Assembly: GCA_947178575.1 (NCBI GenBank)
Contig: CAMWYX010000018.1
Span: 1 to 36,898, forward strand
From: an uncultured Ruminococcus sp.
GTDB lineage: Bacteria > Bacillota > Clostridia > Oscillospirales > Ruminococcaceae
Direction of reading: 5' to 3'
DNA: 36,898 nucleotides
Position 1 is the first letter of the stretch; each line of letters opens with the position of its first letter. Below are positions 8,590 through 17,833 of this stretch, piece after piece. The notes beneath the pieces are model-generated. The model did no database searches. It saw nothing but the letters and a program-made list of their open reading frames with translations, and was not told the DNA's origin. Made by a program: the position numbers and the translations under genes.

Positions 8590-8636
8590 CACGAGTACCT
8601 ATGAATTCATTAATTTATATGAAGGAGGGAAGCGAA

Positions 8637-9107
8637 ATGCCAAGAAGAGGTTATAACGCAAGACGTGAATTGTATGAAGATCCGATTTACAATTCAAAGC
8701 TTGTTTCACGTCTTATCAGCTACATCATGTTAGACGGTAAGAAGGGCGTTGCGCAGAAAATCGTTTACGGTGCATTCGACATCGTAGCAGAAAAAACAGG
8801 TAAAAACGCTCTCGAGGCTTTTGAGGAAGCTATGGAGAATGTAATGCCTGAACTCGAAGTAAGAGCTCGCCGTCTCGGCGGTGCAACTTATCAGGTTCCT
8901 TGCGAGGTAAGACCTGAAAGACGTACTACTCTCGGTCTCCGCTGGATTACAAAGTACTCCAGAGAGAGAAACGAAAAAACTATGAAAGAAAGACTTGCAG
9001 GCGAAATCCTTGACGCTCTCAACGGTACAGGCGGTGCCTGCAAAAAACGTGACGATACACACAAGATGGCAGAGGCAAACAAGGCGTTTGCTCACTACCG
9101 CTGGTAA
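8637..9107 (+). CDS. rpsG: 30S ribosomal protein S7
   Basis: The protein is exactly 156 residues, the usual S7 length, opening [16 protein letters not shown] and ending with the conserved [10 protein letters not shown]7 nucleates assembly of the 30S head by binding the 16S rRNA 3' major domain. The ATG at 8637 follows AAGGAGGGA with good spacing; longer in-frame versions start inside the structured spacer and are rejected. It lies 24 bp upstream of fusA. Confidence 0.98.
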   Translation: MPRRGYNARRELYEDPIYNSKLVSRLISYIMLDGKKGVAQKIVYGAFDIVAEKTGKNALEAFEEAMENVMPELEVRARRLGGATYQVPCEVRPERRTTLGLRWITKYSRERNEKTMKERLAGEILDALNGTGGACKKRDDTHKMAEANKAFAHYRW

Positions 9108-9131
9108 GTATCATTGTGAGAGGAAGATATT

Positions 9132-11210
9132 ATGGCAAGAGATTGTTCACTTGAAAATACCAGAAATATCGGTATCATGGCTCACATTGATGCCGGTAAG
9201 ACAACCACTACGGAGCGTATCCTTTTCTATACCGGTGTAAATCATAAAATCGGTGAAACTCATGAGGGTTCTGCTACCATGGACTGGATGGAGCAGGAAC
9301 AGGAACGTGGTATCACTATCACTTCCGCTGCTACAACCTGCTACTGGGCAGGTCACAGACTCAATATCATCGATACTCCCGGACACGTTGACTTCACTGT
9401 TGAAGTTGAACGTTCACTCCGTGTACTCGACGGCTCTGTAACAGTTCTCTGTGCAAAGGGCGGTGTTGAGCCACAGTCTGAAACCGTCTGGAGACAGGCT
9501 GATAACTATAAAGTACCCCGTATGGCTTATGTAAATAAGATGGATATTATGGGTGCTGATTTCTATCGTGTCGTTGACATGATGAAAGACAGACTTAAAT
9601 GTAATGCTGTTCCGATTCAGCTTCCTATCGGTGCTGAAGACGAATTCAAGGGTATCATCGACCTCGTTGAAATGAAAGCTTACATTTATTATGATGACCT
9701 CGGAAAAGATATCCGTGTTGAGGATATTCCGGAAGATATGCTCGACAAGGCTCAGCAGTATCACGACGATATGGTTGAACATGTTGCCGAACAGGACGAG
9801 GAACTCATGATGAAGTACCTCGACGGCGAGGACCTCACACAGGAAGAAATCAAGAAGTGTATTCGTGCGGCTACTATCGCAAACCATATGGTTCCCGTAA
9901 CCTGTGGTACTTCTTACAAGAACAAGGGCGTTCAGAAGCTCCTCGATGCTATCATCGACTATATGCCGTCACCGCTCGATGTTCCGCCTATCAAGGGCAT
10001 AAATCCTGATACTGATGAGGAAGTTGAAAGACCTTCTTCAGACAACGAACCTTTCTCAGCTCTCGCATTCAAGATTGCTACAGACCCGTTTGTTGGTAAA
10101 CTCGCATTCTTCCGTGTTTACTCCGGTATCGTAAATCAGGGCGATTCCGTTCTCAATGCCACAAAGGATAACCGTGAGCGTTTCGGACGTATCGTTCAGA
10201 TGCACGCAAATCACAGAAAAGACCTTACAACAGTTTATGCCGGCGACATCGCTGCTGCTGTTGGTCTCAAGAATACAACTACAGGCGACACTCTCTGCGA
10301 CGAGAAACACCCTGTAATCCTCGAATCTATGGAATTCCCTGAGCCTGTTATCCAGCTCGCTATCGAGCCCAAGACAAAGGCAGGTCAGGAAAAAATGGGT
10401 ATTGCTCTCGGCAAACTCGCTGAAGAAGACCCGACTTTCAAGACATGGACTGATGAAGAAACAGGTCAGACTATCATCGCCGGTATGGGTGAGCTTCACC
10501 TCGATATCATCGTTGATAGACTTCTCCGTGAATTTAAGGTTGAAGCTAATGTCGGTGCTCCGCAGGTTGCTTATAAGGAAACTATCAAGGGCAACGCAGA
10601 TATCGATTACAAGTACAAGAAACAGTCCGGTGGTTCGGGTCAGTACGGTCATGTTAAAATCCGTGTTGAACCTAACGAATCAGGCAAGGGATATGAGTTT
10701 AAAAACGCTGTTGTCGGCGGTTCTATCCCGAAGGAATATATTCCTGCTGTTGATGCCGGTATTCAGGGTGCAATGAAGTCAGGTATACTTGCCGGATACG
10801 AAGTTGTTGACGTTAAGGTTGAACTGTACGACGGTTCATACCACGAAGTTGACTCCTCCGAAATGGCATTCAAGATTGCCGGTTCTATTGCATTCAAGGA
10901 AGCTCTCAAGCAGGCTGATGCCGTTCTTATGGAACCGGTTATGAAAGTTGCTGTTATCGTTCCTGATGATTATACAGGTACTGTTATCGGCGACCTCAGC
11001 TCACGCCGTGGACAGATTCAGGGTCAGGAATCCAGACCGGGTTCTGTTCAGGTTGATGCTCTCGTTCCGCTTTCGGAAATGTTCGGCTATACTTCCGACC
11101 TCCGTTCAAATACTCAGGGTCGTGGTCAGTATACTATGGAACCCCACAGCTATCAGGAAGTTCCTAAGAGCATTGCTGAAAAGATTATGGCTTCACGGGC
11201 TAAGAACTAA
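9132..11210 (+). CDS. fusA: Elongation factor G
   Basis: The 692-residue translational GTPase has the P loop [12 protein letters not shown] (about 18-29), the switch [20 protein letters not shown], and NKMD, followed by domains II-V with [14 protein letters not shown] in domain III. EF-G drives tRNA-mRNA translocation and, with RRF, ribosome recycling. It is full length and sits in the standard str position after rpsG, with a modest GAGAGGAAG ribosome-binding site. Confidence 0.98.
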   Translation: MARDCSLENTRNIGIMAHIDAGKTTTTERILFYTGVNHKIGETHEGSATMDWMEQEQERGITITSAATTCYWAGHRLNIIDTPGHVDFTVEVERSLRVLDGSVTVLCAKGGVEPQSETVWRQADNYKVPRMAYVNKMDIMGADFYRVVDMMKDRLKCNAVPIQLPIGAEDEFKGIIDLVEMKAYIYYDDLGKDIRVEDIPEDMLDKAQQYHDDMVEHVAEQDEELMMKYLDGEDLTQEEIKKCIRAATIANHMVPVTCGTSYKNKGVQKLLDAIIDYMPSPLDVPPIKGINPDTDEEVERPSSDNEPFSALAFKIATDPFVGKLAFFRVYSGIVNQGDSVLNATKDNRERFGRIVQMHANHRKDLTTVYAGDIAAAVGLKNTTTGDTLCDEKHPVILESMEFPEPVIQLAIEPKTKAGQEKMGIALGKLAEEDPTFKTWTDEETGQTIIAGMGELHLDIIVDRLLREFKVEANVGAPQVAYKETIKGNADIDYKYKKQSGGSGQYGHVKIRVEPNESGKGYEFKNAVVGGSIPKEYIPAVDAGIQGAMKSGILAGYEVVDVKVELYDGSYHEVDSSEMAFKIAGSIAFKEALKQADAVLMEPVMKVAVIVPDDYTGTVIGDLSSRRGQIQGQESRPGSVQVDALVPLSEMFGYTSDLRSNTQGRGQYTMEPHSYQEVPKSIAEKIMASRAKN

Positions 11211-11257
11211 GTTTTTCTGCATTTTTTCGGCAGAATACACTATTATTTATAAATTTC

Positions 11258-11288
11258 GTGTTTTGTGGAAAAAATTTCCGCAAAACAC
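11258..11288 (+). terminator. Attenuator-like hairpin between fusA and tuf
   Basis: A 14-bp stem (11258-11271 with 11275-11288, one G-T pair, AAA loop) lies in the fusA-tuf gap. No proper T run follows, so it may act as a partial terminator or an mRNA-stabilising structure. Its last base directly precedes the tuf -35 box. Confidence 0.6.
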
Positions 11289-11317
11289 TTGAAATTTCTA
11301 AAATAATCTGTTATAAT
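11289..11317 (+). promoter_or_regulatory. Internal promoter of tuf
   Basis: TTGAAA (11289-11294), 17 bases, TATAAT (11312-11317). It gives tuf its own start, which fits the high demand for EF-Tu compared with EF-G. Confidence 0.85.
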
Positions 11318-11361
11318 ATATATACAGATTTCTGAATTTTATTATAAGGAGGATTTTTCCA

Positions 11362-12561
11362 ATGGCTAAGGCTAAATTTGAAAGAACCAAACCCCATGTA
11401 AACATTGGTACTATCGGACACGTTGACCACGGTAAGACTACTCTTACTGCTGCTATCACAAAGACTCTCGCTATGAAGGGTCAGGCTAAGTATGAGGCTT
11501 ATGATATGATTGATAAGGCTCCCGAAGAGAGAGAGCGTGGTATCACTATCAATACTGCTCACGTTGAGTATGAGACAGATGCTCGTCACTATGCTCACGT
11601 TGACTGCCCTGGTCACGCTGACTACGTTAAGAACATGATTACAGGTGCTGCTCAGATGGACGGCGCTATCCTCGTAGTTGCTGCTTCTGACGGTCCTATG
11701 GCTCAGACAAGAGAACACATTCTTCTCGCTCGTCAGGTTGGCGTTCCTGCAATCGTTGTATTCATGAACAAGGCTGACCAGGTTGACGATGAAGAGCTTC
11801 TCGAACTCGTTGAGATGGATATCCGTGACCTTCTCTCATCTTATGACTTCCCTGGCGATGATACTCCTATCATCAAGGGTTCTGCTCTCCAGGCTCTTGA
11901 AGCTCCGGACGACATCAGCAATCCTGCATATGCTCCTATCCTTGAGCTTATGGAAGCTGTTGACGAATATATCCCGAGCCCTGAAAGAGACGATGCTAAG
12001 CCGTTCCTTATGCCTATCGAGGATACTATGACTATCTCCGGCCGTGGTACTGTTGTTACAGGTAGAGTAGAGCGTGGACGTCTTAACGTAAACGAGCAGG
12101 TTGAAATCGTTGGTCTTTCCGATGAGAAGAAGACAACTGTTGTTACAGGTCTTGAAATGTTCAGAAAGACTCTTGACTTCTGTGAAGCTGGCGATAACGT
12201 TGGTGCACTTCTCCGTGGTATCACAAGAGACCAGGTTGAGCGTGGACAGGTTCTCTGCAAACCCGGCTCAATTCACCCGCACACAAAGTTTGCTGGTCAG
12301 GTTTACGTTCTTAAGAAGGAAGAGGGCGGCCGTCATACACCGTTCTTCAACAACTACAGACCGCAGTTCTATTTCAGAACAACTGACGTTACAGGCGTTG
12401 TTACACTTCCTGCTGATAAGGAAATGTGTATGCCTGGCGATAACGTAGCTATGAACGTTGAACTTATCACTCCTATCGCTATCGAAGAGGGACTCCGTTT
12501 CGCTATCCGTGAGGGTGGTAGAACAGTAGGTTCAGGCGTTGTTACAGCTATCAACGAATAA
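11362..12561 (+). CDS. tuf: Elongation factor Tu
   Basis: The 399-residue GTPase has [14 protein letters not shown] (about 19-32), [12 protein letters not shown] (switch I), [12 protein letters not shown] and NKAD, with domains II and III complete up to [12 protein letters not shown]-Tu delivers aminoacyl-tRNA to the ribosome. An AAGGAGG site lies upstream. Codon use is strongly biased (GTTGAC, GCT and CGT runs), as for a very highly expressed gene. It closes the str cluster. Confidence 0.98.
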   Translation: MAKAKFERTKPHVNIGTIGHVDHGKTTLTAAITKTLAMKGQAKYEAYDMIDKAPEERERGITINTAHVEYETDARHYAHVDCPGHADYVKNMITGAAQMDGAILVVAASDGPMAQTREHILLARQVGVPAIVVFMNKADQVDDEELLELVEMDIRDLLSSYDFPGDDTPIIKGSALQALEAPDDISNPAYAPILELMEAVDEYIPSPERDDAKPFLMPIEDTMTISGRGTVVTGRVERGRLNVNEQVEIVGLSDEKKTTVVTGLEMFRKTLDFCEAGDNVGALLRGITRDQVERGQVLCKPGSIHPHTKFAGQVYVLKKEEGGRHTPFFNNYRPQFYFRTTDVTGVVTLPADKEMCMPGDNVAMNVELITPIAIEEGLRFAIREGGRTVGSGVVTAINE

Positions 12562-12590
12562 TTAAATCGTCTGACGAATTACTTTAATAT

Positions 12591-12627
12591 AAAATTCCGC
12601 TGAGAAATCAGCGGAATTTTTATTTTT
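12591..12627 (+). terminator. tuf terminator
   Basis: A perfect 13-bp stem (12591-12603 with 12608-12620), a 4-base loop and a T-rich tail end the str-tuf transcripts. Confidence 0.92.
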
Positions 12628-12628
12628 C

Positions 12629-12658
12629 TGTATATTTCAGTTCTTAATGCAAATAATA
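12629..12658 (+). promoter_or_regulatory. Candidate forespore (sigma-F/sigma-G type) promoter of spoVT
   Basis: TGTATA (12629-12634), 17 bases, AATAATA (12652-12658). The remembered sigma-G consensus is GHATR then CATAHTA with about 17-18 bases between; this matches the -35 fully and 6 of 7 bases at -10. In B. subtilis spoVT is transcribed by sigma-G. No TTGACA-type promoter is visible in this short gap. Confidence 0.55.
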
Positions 12659-12694
12659 TGGGTGCAAAGGAAAAAATTTGCGGAGGTATTATTT

Positions 12695-13234
12695 ATGAAA
12701 GCAACAGGAATCGTAAGACGAATAGATGATTTAGGTCGTGTAGTTATCCCGAAAGAAATACGCCGGACTATGCGTATACGTGAGGGCGACCCACTTGAAA
12801 TATATACTAACAGCGAGGGAGAAGTAATATTCAAGAAATATTCAGCCATAAGTGAAATGGGTGAGAATGCAGCAAATGTAGCCGAGGTAATGTATAAAAT
12901 TGCCGGCTGTCCGGTGCTGATTTTTGATAAAGACCATGTTGTGGCTTCGGCTGGTATACCTCGCAGGGAAGTATCCGAACGCCGTGTTTCGGCACAGCTT
13001 GAGGGTGTCATGGAAAACAGAGGACAGTATTTCTGTTCCGATGGAAATTCAAATAATTTCTATCCGGCTGAGGGTATCGACCGTACAGCTATTGCAGCTC
13101 TGCCTATAATATCTGCCGGTGATGTGTCCGGAGCGGTGGCTTTTATGACGGCAGAAAAGCATTCAGAGGCAAACGATTTACAAAAAAGCCTAATAACAGC
13201 GGCATCGCAATTCCTCGCCAAACAGCTTGAATAG
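12695..13234 (+). CDS. spoVT: Stage V sporulation protein T, AbrB-GAF transcription regulator
   Basis: The 179-residue protein has an N-terminal AbrB-type swapped-hairpin DNA-binding domain (MKATGIVRRIDDLGRVVIPK, about 1-50) and a C-terminal GAF-like domain (about 57-178), the SpoVT architecture and length (178 in B. subtilis). In spore formers SpoVT adjusts sigma-G-dependent genes in the forespore. Its presence in a Ruminococcus suggests sporulation potential or a retained regulatory job. The ATG at 12695 follows GGAGGT; the gene is monocistronic between two terminators. Confidence 0.93.
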   Translation: MKATGIVRRIDDLGRVVIPKEIRRTMRIREGDPLEIYTNSEGEVIFKKYSAISEMGENAANVAEVMYKIAGCPVLIFDKDHVVASAGIPRREVSERRVSAQLEGVMENRGQYFCSDGNSNNFYPAEGIDRTAIAALPIISAGDVSGAVAFMTAEKHSEANDLQKSLITAASQFLAKQLE

Positions 13235-13262
13235 GTCGTTGTGATACAATAGGAGAAAAAAG

Positions 13263-13292
13263 AAAGCCTGCTAATTACAGCAGGCTTTTAAA
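13263..13292 (+). terminator. spoVT terminator
   Basis: AAAGCCTGCT (13263-13272) pairs with AGCAGGCTTT (13279-13288), followed by T and A-rich sequence. Confidence 0.88.
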
Positions 13293-13553
13293 ATAAAAAA
13301 ACAAAATGTGTAGAACAAAAGAAAGGAGACAACAAAACGAGTGATAAATAATTCGAAGATTATTTAGCACTACCAATATTATACCGTATTTTTGGACTTA
13401 CGTCAAGTCAATTCCTGAAAAAATTATGAAAAACCGCCGTAATTTGGCACTTTTCACAAGTGATAAAAAGACGTTTTGTATAAATTAAACAAATAATATT
13501 CACATTTTGTTTGGAGCGACTAACATAAATTTGTTATTTTTGCCAAAAAATTA
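13293..13553. other. AT-rich upstream region of the PFOR gene with short inverted repeats
   Basis: No convincing gene is present. Three small inverted repeats can be seen: AAATAAT/ATTATTT (13346-13352/13359-13365), GACTT/AAGTC (13394-13398/13404-13408) and CACTT/AAGTG (13448-13452/13458-13462). A GAAAGGAG followed 12 bases later by an 8-codon GTG frame (13341-13367) is noted but not called. It could hold operators for the highly expressed PFOR gene. Confidence 0.45.
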
Positions 13554-13582
13554 TTTACAAAGTTCTCAATTTATGATATAAT
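13554..13582 (+). promoter_or_regulatory. Promoter of the PFOR gene
   Basis: TTTACA (13554-13559), 17 bases, TATAAT (13577-13582). The ~60-base leader contains a small GTTAT/ATAAC inverted repeat (13603-13619) before the ATGGAGG ribosome-binding site. Confidence 0.82.
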
Positions 13583-13648
13583 ATCAGATAAAGTCATATG
13601 TCGTTATGGCGTGTATAACTGAAAAATTTTTTAATGGAGGTCTTACCA

Positions 13649-16600
13649 ATGGCAATCAAAAGAAAAATGAAAACCATGGACGGTAATAACGCCGCTGCCT
13701 GGGTGTCATATCCCTTTACTGATGTAGCTGCTATTTACCCGATTACTCCCTCGTCCGTTATGGCTGAGGTTACTGACAGCTGGTCTGCTAAAGATAAGAA
13801 AAACCTTTTCGGTCAGCCAGTAACTGTTGCTGAAATGCAGTCAGAAGCAGGTGCTGCCGGTACGGTTCACGGTTCACTTTCCGCAGGCGCACTCACAACC
13901 ACATACACCGCTTCACAGGGTCTTCTCCTGATGATTCCTAATATGTATAAAATCGCCGGCGAACTTCTTCCCAACATTATCCACGTTTCTGCACGCTGCG
14001 TTTCTTCACACGCTCTCAATATCTTCGGCGACCATTCTGATATATATGCCTGCCGTCAGACAGGATATGCTATGCTCTGCTCGGGAAGCGCACAGGAAGT
14101 TATGGACCTCGGCGCAGTTGCTCATCTTTCAACTATAAAAGGCAGAGTTCCTTTCCTCCACTTCTTTGACGGTTTCCGTACTTCCCACGAAATTCAGAAA
14201 ATCGAAACATGGGACGACGAAACTCTCCTCTCGCTTCTCGATAAGGAGGCAGCTCAGAGATTCAGAGACGGTGCACTTCACCCTGAAAAACCTGTTCTCC
14301 GTGGTTCTGCACAGAATCCTGACATCTTCTTCCAGGCTCGTGAGGCGTGCAACAAGTATTATGATGCTCTCCCTGCTATCGTAGAGGACTACATGAACAA
14401 AATAAATGAGCTTATCGGAACAGATTACAAGCTCTTTAATTATTACGGTGCTTCCGATGCCGAACATATCATCGTTGCTATGGGTTCGGTAAACGAAACT
14501 ATCGAGGAAACTATCGACTATCTCAACGCTCAGGGCGGTAAATACGGTCTCGTAAAAGTAAGACTCTACAGACCTTTTGTTGCTGAAAAACTCGTTGAAG
14601 TTATCCCTGACAGCGTAAAGAGAATTTCTGTTCTTGACAGAACAAAAGAACCCGGCTCACTCGGCGAACCGCTCTATCTTGATGTAGTTGCTGCACTCAA
14701 GGGTACAAAATTCAATGATATTCCTGTATTTACAGGAAGATATGGTCTCGGCTCAAAAGATACTGTTCCGGCTCAGATTGTTGCGGTATTCAGGAACTCA
14801 ACAAAGCAGAGATTTACAATCGGTATTGAAGACGATGTTACAAATCTTTCACTTCCGCTTGAAGCAAATCCGGATTCAGCTCCTGCCGGAACAACTGCCT
14901 GCAAGTTCTGGGGTCTCGGTTCGGACGGTACTGTAGGCGCAAACAAAAATTCAATCAAGATTATCGGCGACCATACAGACCTCTATGCACAGGCTTACTT
15001 TGCATACGATTCAAAGAAATCGGGCGGTGTAACCATTTCTCATCTCCGTTTCGGAAAAACTCCTATCAAATCGACTTATTTAATCAATAAGGCTGATTTT
15101 GTTGCCTGCCATAATCAGAGTTATATTGATAAATATGATATGGTTTCCGACATCAAGCCAGGCGGTACTTTCCTGCTCAATACTATCTGGGATATGGACG
15201 GTCTCAATGCTAATCTCCCCGGACAGGTAAAAAGATATATCGCTGAAAACAATATCAATTTCTATACAATCAACGGCGTAAAGCTCGGAGAAGAAACCGG
15301 AATGGGTACAAGAATCAACACGATTCTTCAGTCTGCATTCTTCAAGCTTGCCGACATTATTCCTTTTGAAGATGCTGTGAAGTACATGAAATCCGCTGCC
15401 GAAGCATCATACAGCAAGAAAGGTCAGGACGTTGTTGAAAAGAACTGGAATGCTATCGATGCCGGTCATCAGAATATCGTGAAGATTGATGTTCCCGAAT
15501 CATGGAAAACTGCTCCAGATACTAAGATGGGCATGGCTGCCGTTTCATGCGAAAACAAGGTTCTTCAGGATTATGTAAACAATATACAGATTCCTTGCAA
15601 CGCTCAGAAAGGCGATTCTCTCCCTGTTTCCACATTTGTGGATATGGCAGACGGCACATTCCCGCAGGGTTCTGCTGCATTTGAAAAGCGTGGTATTGCT
15701 GTTAAAGTTCCGGCTTGGATTCCCGAAAACTGTATTCAGTGCAACCAGTGTGCTTATGTGTGTCCGCACGCTGTAATCCGTCCCGTAGCTATGACTCCTG
15801 CCGAAGTTGAAGCTTCTCCTGCCGGAATCAAGACTCTTGATTTCAAGCCTGCACTCGGCGACCTTAAATTCACAATGACAGTTTCAACTCTTGACTGTAC
15901 AGGCTGCGGAGTTTGTGCAAATGTTTGTCCGGCAAAGAACAAGGCACTTGTTATGGAGCCTATTGCTTCACAGATGGAACAGCAGGAAGTATTCAACTAT
16001 GGTGTTACTATCGACGAAAAGCCGGAAGTTGCCGCCAAGTTCAAGGCTGATACGGTCAAGGGTTCACAGTTCAGACAGCCTCTCCTTGAGTTCTCAGGTG
16101 CTTGTGCAGGCTGTGGTGAAACTCCTTACGCTAAACTTGTTACACAGCTTTTCGGCGACAGAATGATGATTGCAAACGCTACAGGCTGTTCGTCAATCTG
16201 GGGCGGTTCAGCTCCCTCAACTCCTTACACCGTGAACAAGCAGGGAAGAGGTCCGGCTTGGAGTAACTCACTTTTTGAGGACAATGCCGAATTTGGTTAT
16301 GGTATGTATCTCGCTCAGGAAACGCTCCGCAAGAGAGTTACAGACAAGGTTCTTGCCCTTAAGGAAAAGGCTGAAAAGCCGGAAGTTCAGGCTGCTATCA
16401 GTGAGTATCTTGAAACATATAACGACGGTGCTGCAAATGCCGTTGCCACAGATAAGCTTGTTTCTGCTCTCGAAGCCTGCGGTTGTGATTCTGCAAAGGC
16501 TATTCTTGCCGAAAAACTCTATCTTTCCAAAAAATCACAGTGGATATTCGGCGGTGACGGCTGGGCTTACGATATAGGATTCGGCGGTCTTGACCATGTT

Positions 16601-17194
16601 ATCGCATCGGGCAAGAATGTAAATATTCTCGTATTCGATACGGAAGTTTATTCAAATACAGGCGGACAGGCATCAAAATCCACGCCGACCGGTGCTATTG
16701 CACAGTTCGCCGCTGCCGGTAAGGTTATGAAGAAGAAAGACCTTGCAGGTATCGCAATGAGTTACGGATATGTTTATGTTGCACACGTTGCAATGGGTGC
16801 AAATATGAACCAGTGTATCAAGGCAATTGCCGAGGCTGAGGCTTATGACGGTCCGTCTATCATAATTGCATATGCTCCTTGTATCAACCACGGTATCAAG
16901 ACCGGTATGGCTACAGCTCAGGCTGAGGAAAAGAAAGCTGTCGAAGCCGGATACTGGCATCTTTACAGATATAATCCGACACTCAAGGAACAGGGCAAAA
17001 ATCCGTTTATTCTTGATTCAAAAGCTCCCAACACCGACGAATACAAAAACTTCCTCATGGGTGAAGTACGTTACAATTCACTTGCACGTTCAAATCCGGA
17101 GCGTGCCGAAAAGCTCTTTGATACTGCTGTTGCAAACGCTAAGGACAGATACGACTATCTGACAAGACTTACAAAACTTTACGGAATGGACTGA
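13649..17194 (+). CDS. nifJ: Pyruvate:ferredoxin (flavodoxin) oxidoreductase
   Basis: The 1181-residue single-chain PFOR converts pyruvate and CoA to acetyl-CoA and CO2 while reducing ferredoxin, the central step from sugar to acetate and H2. Domains in order are the pyrimidine-binding domain with YPITPSSVMAE, domain II, the gamma domain, two 4Fe-4S motifs (CIQCNQCAYVCP about 694 and CTGCGVCANVCP about 750), the third-cluster cysteine CAGCGETPY (about 818) and the TPP-binding GGDGWAYDIGFGGLDH (about 967) with NTGGQASKSTPTGA. Length is normal. The ATG at 13649 follows ATGGAGG; the codon bias is like that of highly expressed genes. It is monocistronic. Confidence 0.97.
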   Translation: MAIKRKMKTMDGNNAAAWVSYPFTDVAAIYPITPSSVMAEVTDSWSAKDKKNLFGQPVTVAEMQSEAGAAGTVHGSLSAGALTTTYTASQGLLLMIPNMYKIAGELLPNIIHVSARCVSSHALNIFGDHSDIYACRQTGYAMLCSGSAQEVMDLGAVAHLSTIKGRVPFLHFFDGFRTSHEIQKIETWDDETLLSLLDKEAAQRFRDGALHPEKPVLRGSAQNPDIFFQAREACNKYYDALPAIVEDYMNKINELIGTDYKLFNYYGASDAEHIIVAMGSVNETIEETIDYLNAQGGKYGLVKVRLYRPFVAEKLVEVIPDSVKRISVLDRTKEPGSLGEPLYLDVVAALKGTKFNDIPVFTGRYGLGSKDTVPAQIVAVFRNSTKQRFTIGIEDDVTNLSLPLEANPDSAPAGTTACKFWGLGSDGTVGANKNSIKIIGDHTDLYAQAYFAYDSKKSGGVTISHLRFGKTPIKSTYLINKADFVACHNQSYIDKYDMVSDIKPGGTFLLNTIWDMDGLNANLPGQVKRYIAENNINFYTINGVKLGEETGMGTRINTILQSAFFKLADIIPFEDAVKYMKSAAEASYSKKGQDVVEKNWNAIDAGHQNIVKIDVPESWKTAPDTKMGMAAVSCENKVLQDYVNNIQIPCNAQKGDSLPVSTFVDMADGTFPQGSAAFEKRGIAVKVPAWIPENCIQCNQCAYVCPHAVIRPVAMTPAEVEASPAGIKTLDFKPALGDLKFTMTVSTLDCTGCGVCANVCPAKNKALVMEPIASQMEQQEVFNYGVTIDEKPEVAAKFKADTVKGSQFRQPLLEFSGACAGCGETPYAKLVTQLFGDRMMIANATGCSSIWGGSAPSTPYTVNKQGRGPAWSNSLFEDNAEFGYGMYLAQETLRKRVTDKVLALKEKAEKPEVQAAISEYLETYNDGAANAVATDKLVSALEACGCDSAKAILAEKLYLSKKSQWIFGGDGWAYDIGFGGLDHVIASGKNVNILVFDTEVYSNTGGQASKSTPTGAIAQFAAAGKVMKKKDLAGIAMSYGYVYVAHVAMGANMNQCIKAIAEAEAYDGPSIIIAYAPCINHGIKTGMATAQAEEKKAVEAGYWHLYRYNPTLKEQGKNPFILDSKAPNTDEYKNFLMGEVRYNSLARSNPERAEKLFDTAVANAKDRYDYLTRLTKLYGMD

Positions 17195-17238
17195 TTTATC
17201 GGTAACTGCCGGAATCACGTGAGTGATTGATAAATAAT

Positions 17239-17275
17239 AAAAATCCCACGTACAATCGGGTACGTGGGATTTTTG
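17239..17275 (+). terminator. PFOR terminator
   Basis: A perfect 14-bp stem (17239-17252 with 17261-17274) with an 8-base loop runs into a T tract. It ends only about 16 bases before the next gene's start. Confidence 0.92.
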
Positions 17276-17290
17276 AATATGGTGATAATT

Positions 17291-17833
17291 ATGATTATGA
17301 TTTCGATAGCCGACATTCCGAGAAAAAAACAGCACGAACACGCACACAGTCTGCTGAGGGAATGTCTTAAACCTTTTGATATAGATTATTCCGGTGATAT
17401 TAAAATATCAAAAAACGAGTACGGCAAGCCGTCGCTTACGGAATACGAGCGTGTAAAATATAATATTTCCCACGCCGAAGGAATATGTGCGTGTATTGTT
17501 TCGGAAAAGGAATGCGGTATCGACTGCGAAGCCGTCCGCCCGTACCGTCCGAATGTGATGAAACGGGCTTTTTCGGAATCCGAAATCAATATGATTGAAA
17601 AAGCCCGTGAAGATGAACGGAATCTGCTTTTTTTCCGTCTGTGGACACTGAAAGAGGCATATATAAAAGCAATCGGCATAGGATTGTCATACCCTCTTAA
17701 AAATGCCGTTTTTGATTTCTCCGGCAATGAAATAATAACCGGAATACCGGACTACGATTTCCGGCAGTATATTTTAAAAGGCGGAAAATACGTTGTATCG
17801 GTTGCGTTACATAAGTTCGCAGATGAGATTTGA
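17291..17833 (+). CDS. 4'-phosphopantetheinyl transferase, Sfp/HetI type
   Basis: The 180-residue protein has the two signatures of the superfamily: CGIDCE (about 75-80, the GVDxE magnesium-binding motif) and [18 protein letters not shown] (about 114-131, the WxxKEAxxK motif). These enzymes move phosphopantetheine from CoA to a serine of carrier proteins. The Sfp-like length, rather than the ~120 residues of AcpS, allows polyketide/nonribosomal synthesis carriers as well as ACP. The start is uncertain: GGTGA at 17281 favours ATG 17291, while ATG 17279 or 17297 are possible. Its 3' end overlaps the end of htpG by 27 bp, tail to tail. Confidence 0.88.
   Translation: MIMISIADIPRKKQHEHAHSLLRECLKPFDIDYSGDIKISKNEYGKPSLTEYERVKYNISHAEGICACIVSEKECGIDCEAVRPYRPNVMKRAFSESEINMIEKAREDERNLLFFRLWTLKEAYIKAIGIGLSYPLKNAVFDFSGNEIITGIPDYDFRQYILKGGKYVVSVALHKFADEI

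Noticed and set aside
11841-12260. Long open frames opposite tuf and other ribosomal genes
   Set aside because: They are antisense frames kept open by the strong codon bias of highly expressed genes and have no ribosome-binding sites or family features.
13341-13367. Eight-codon GTG frame after GAAAGGAG upstream of the PFOR gene
   Set aside because: Spacing of 12 bases is long, there is no regulatory amino-acid run, and no terminator/antiterminator follows; probably chance in AT-rich DNA.
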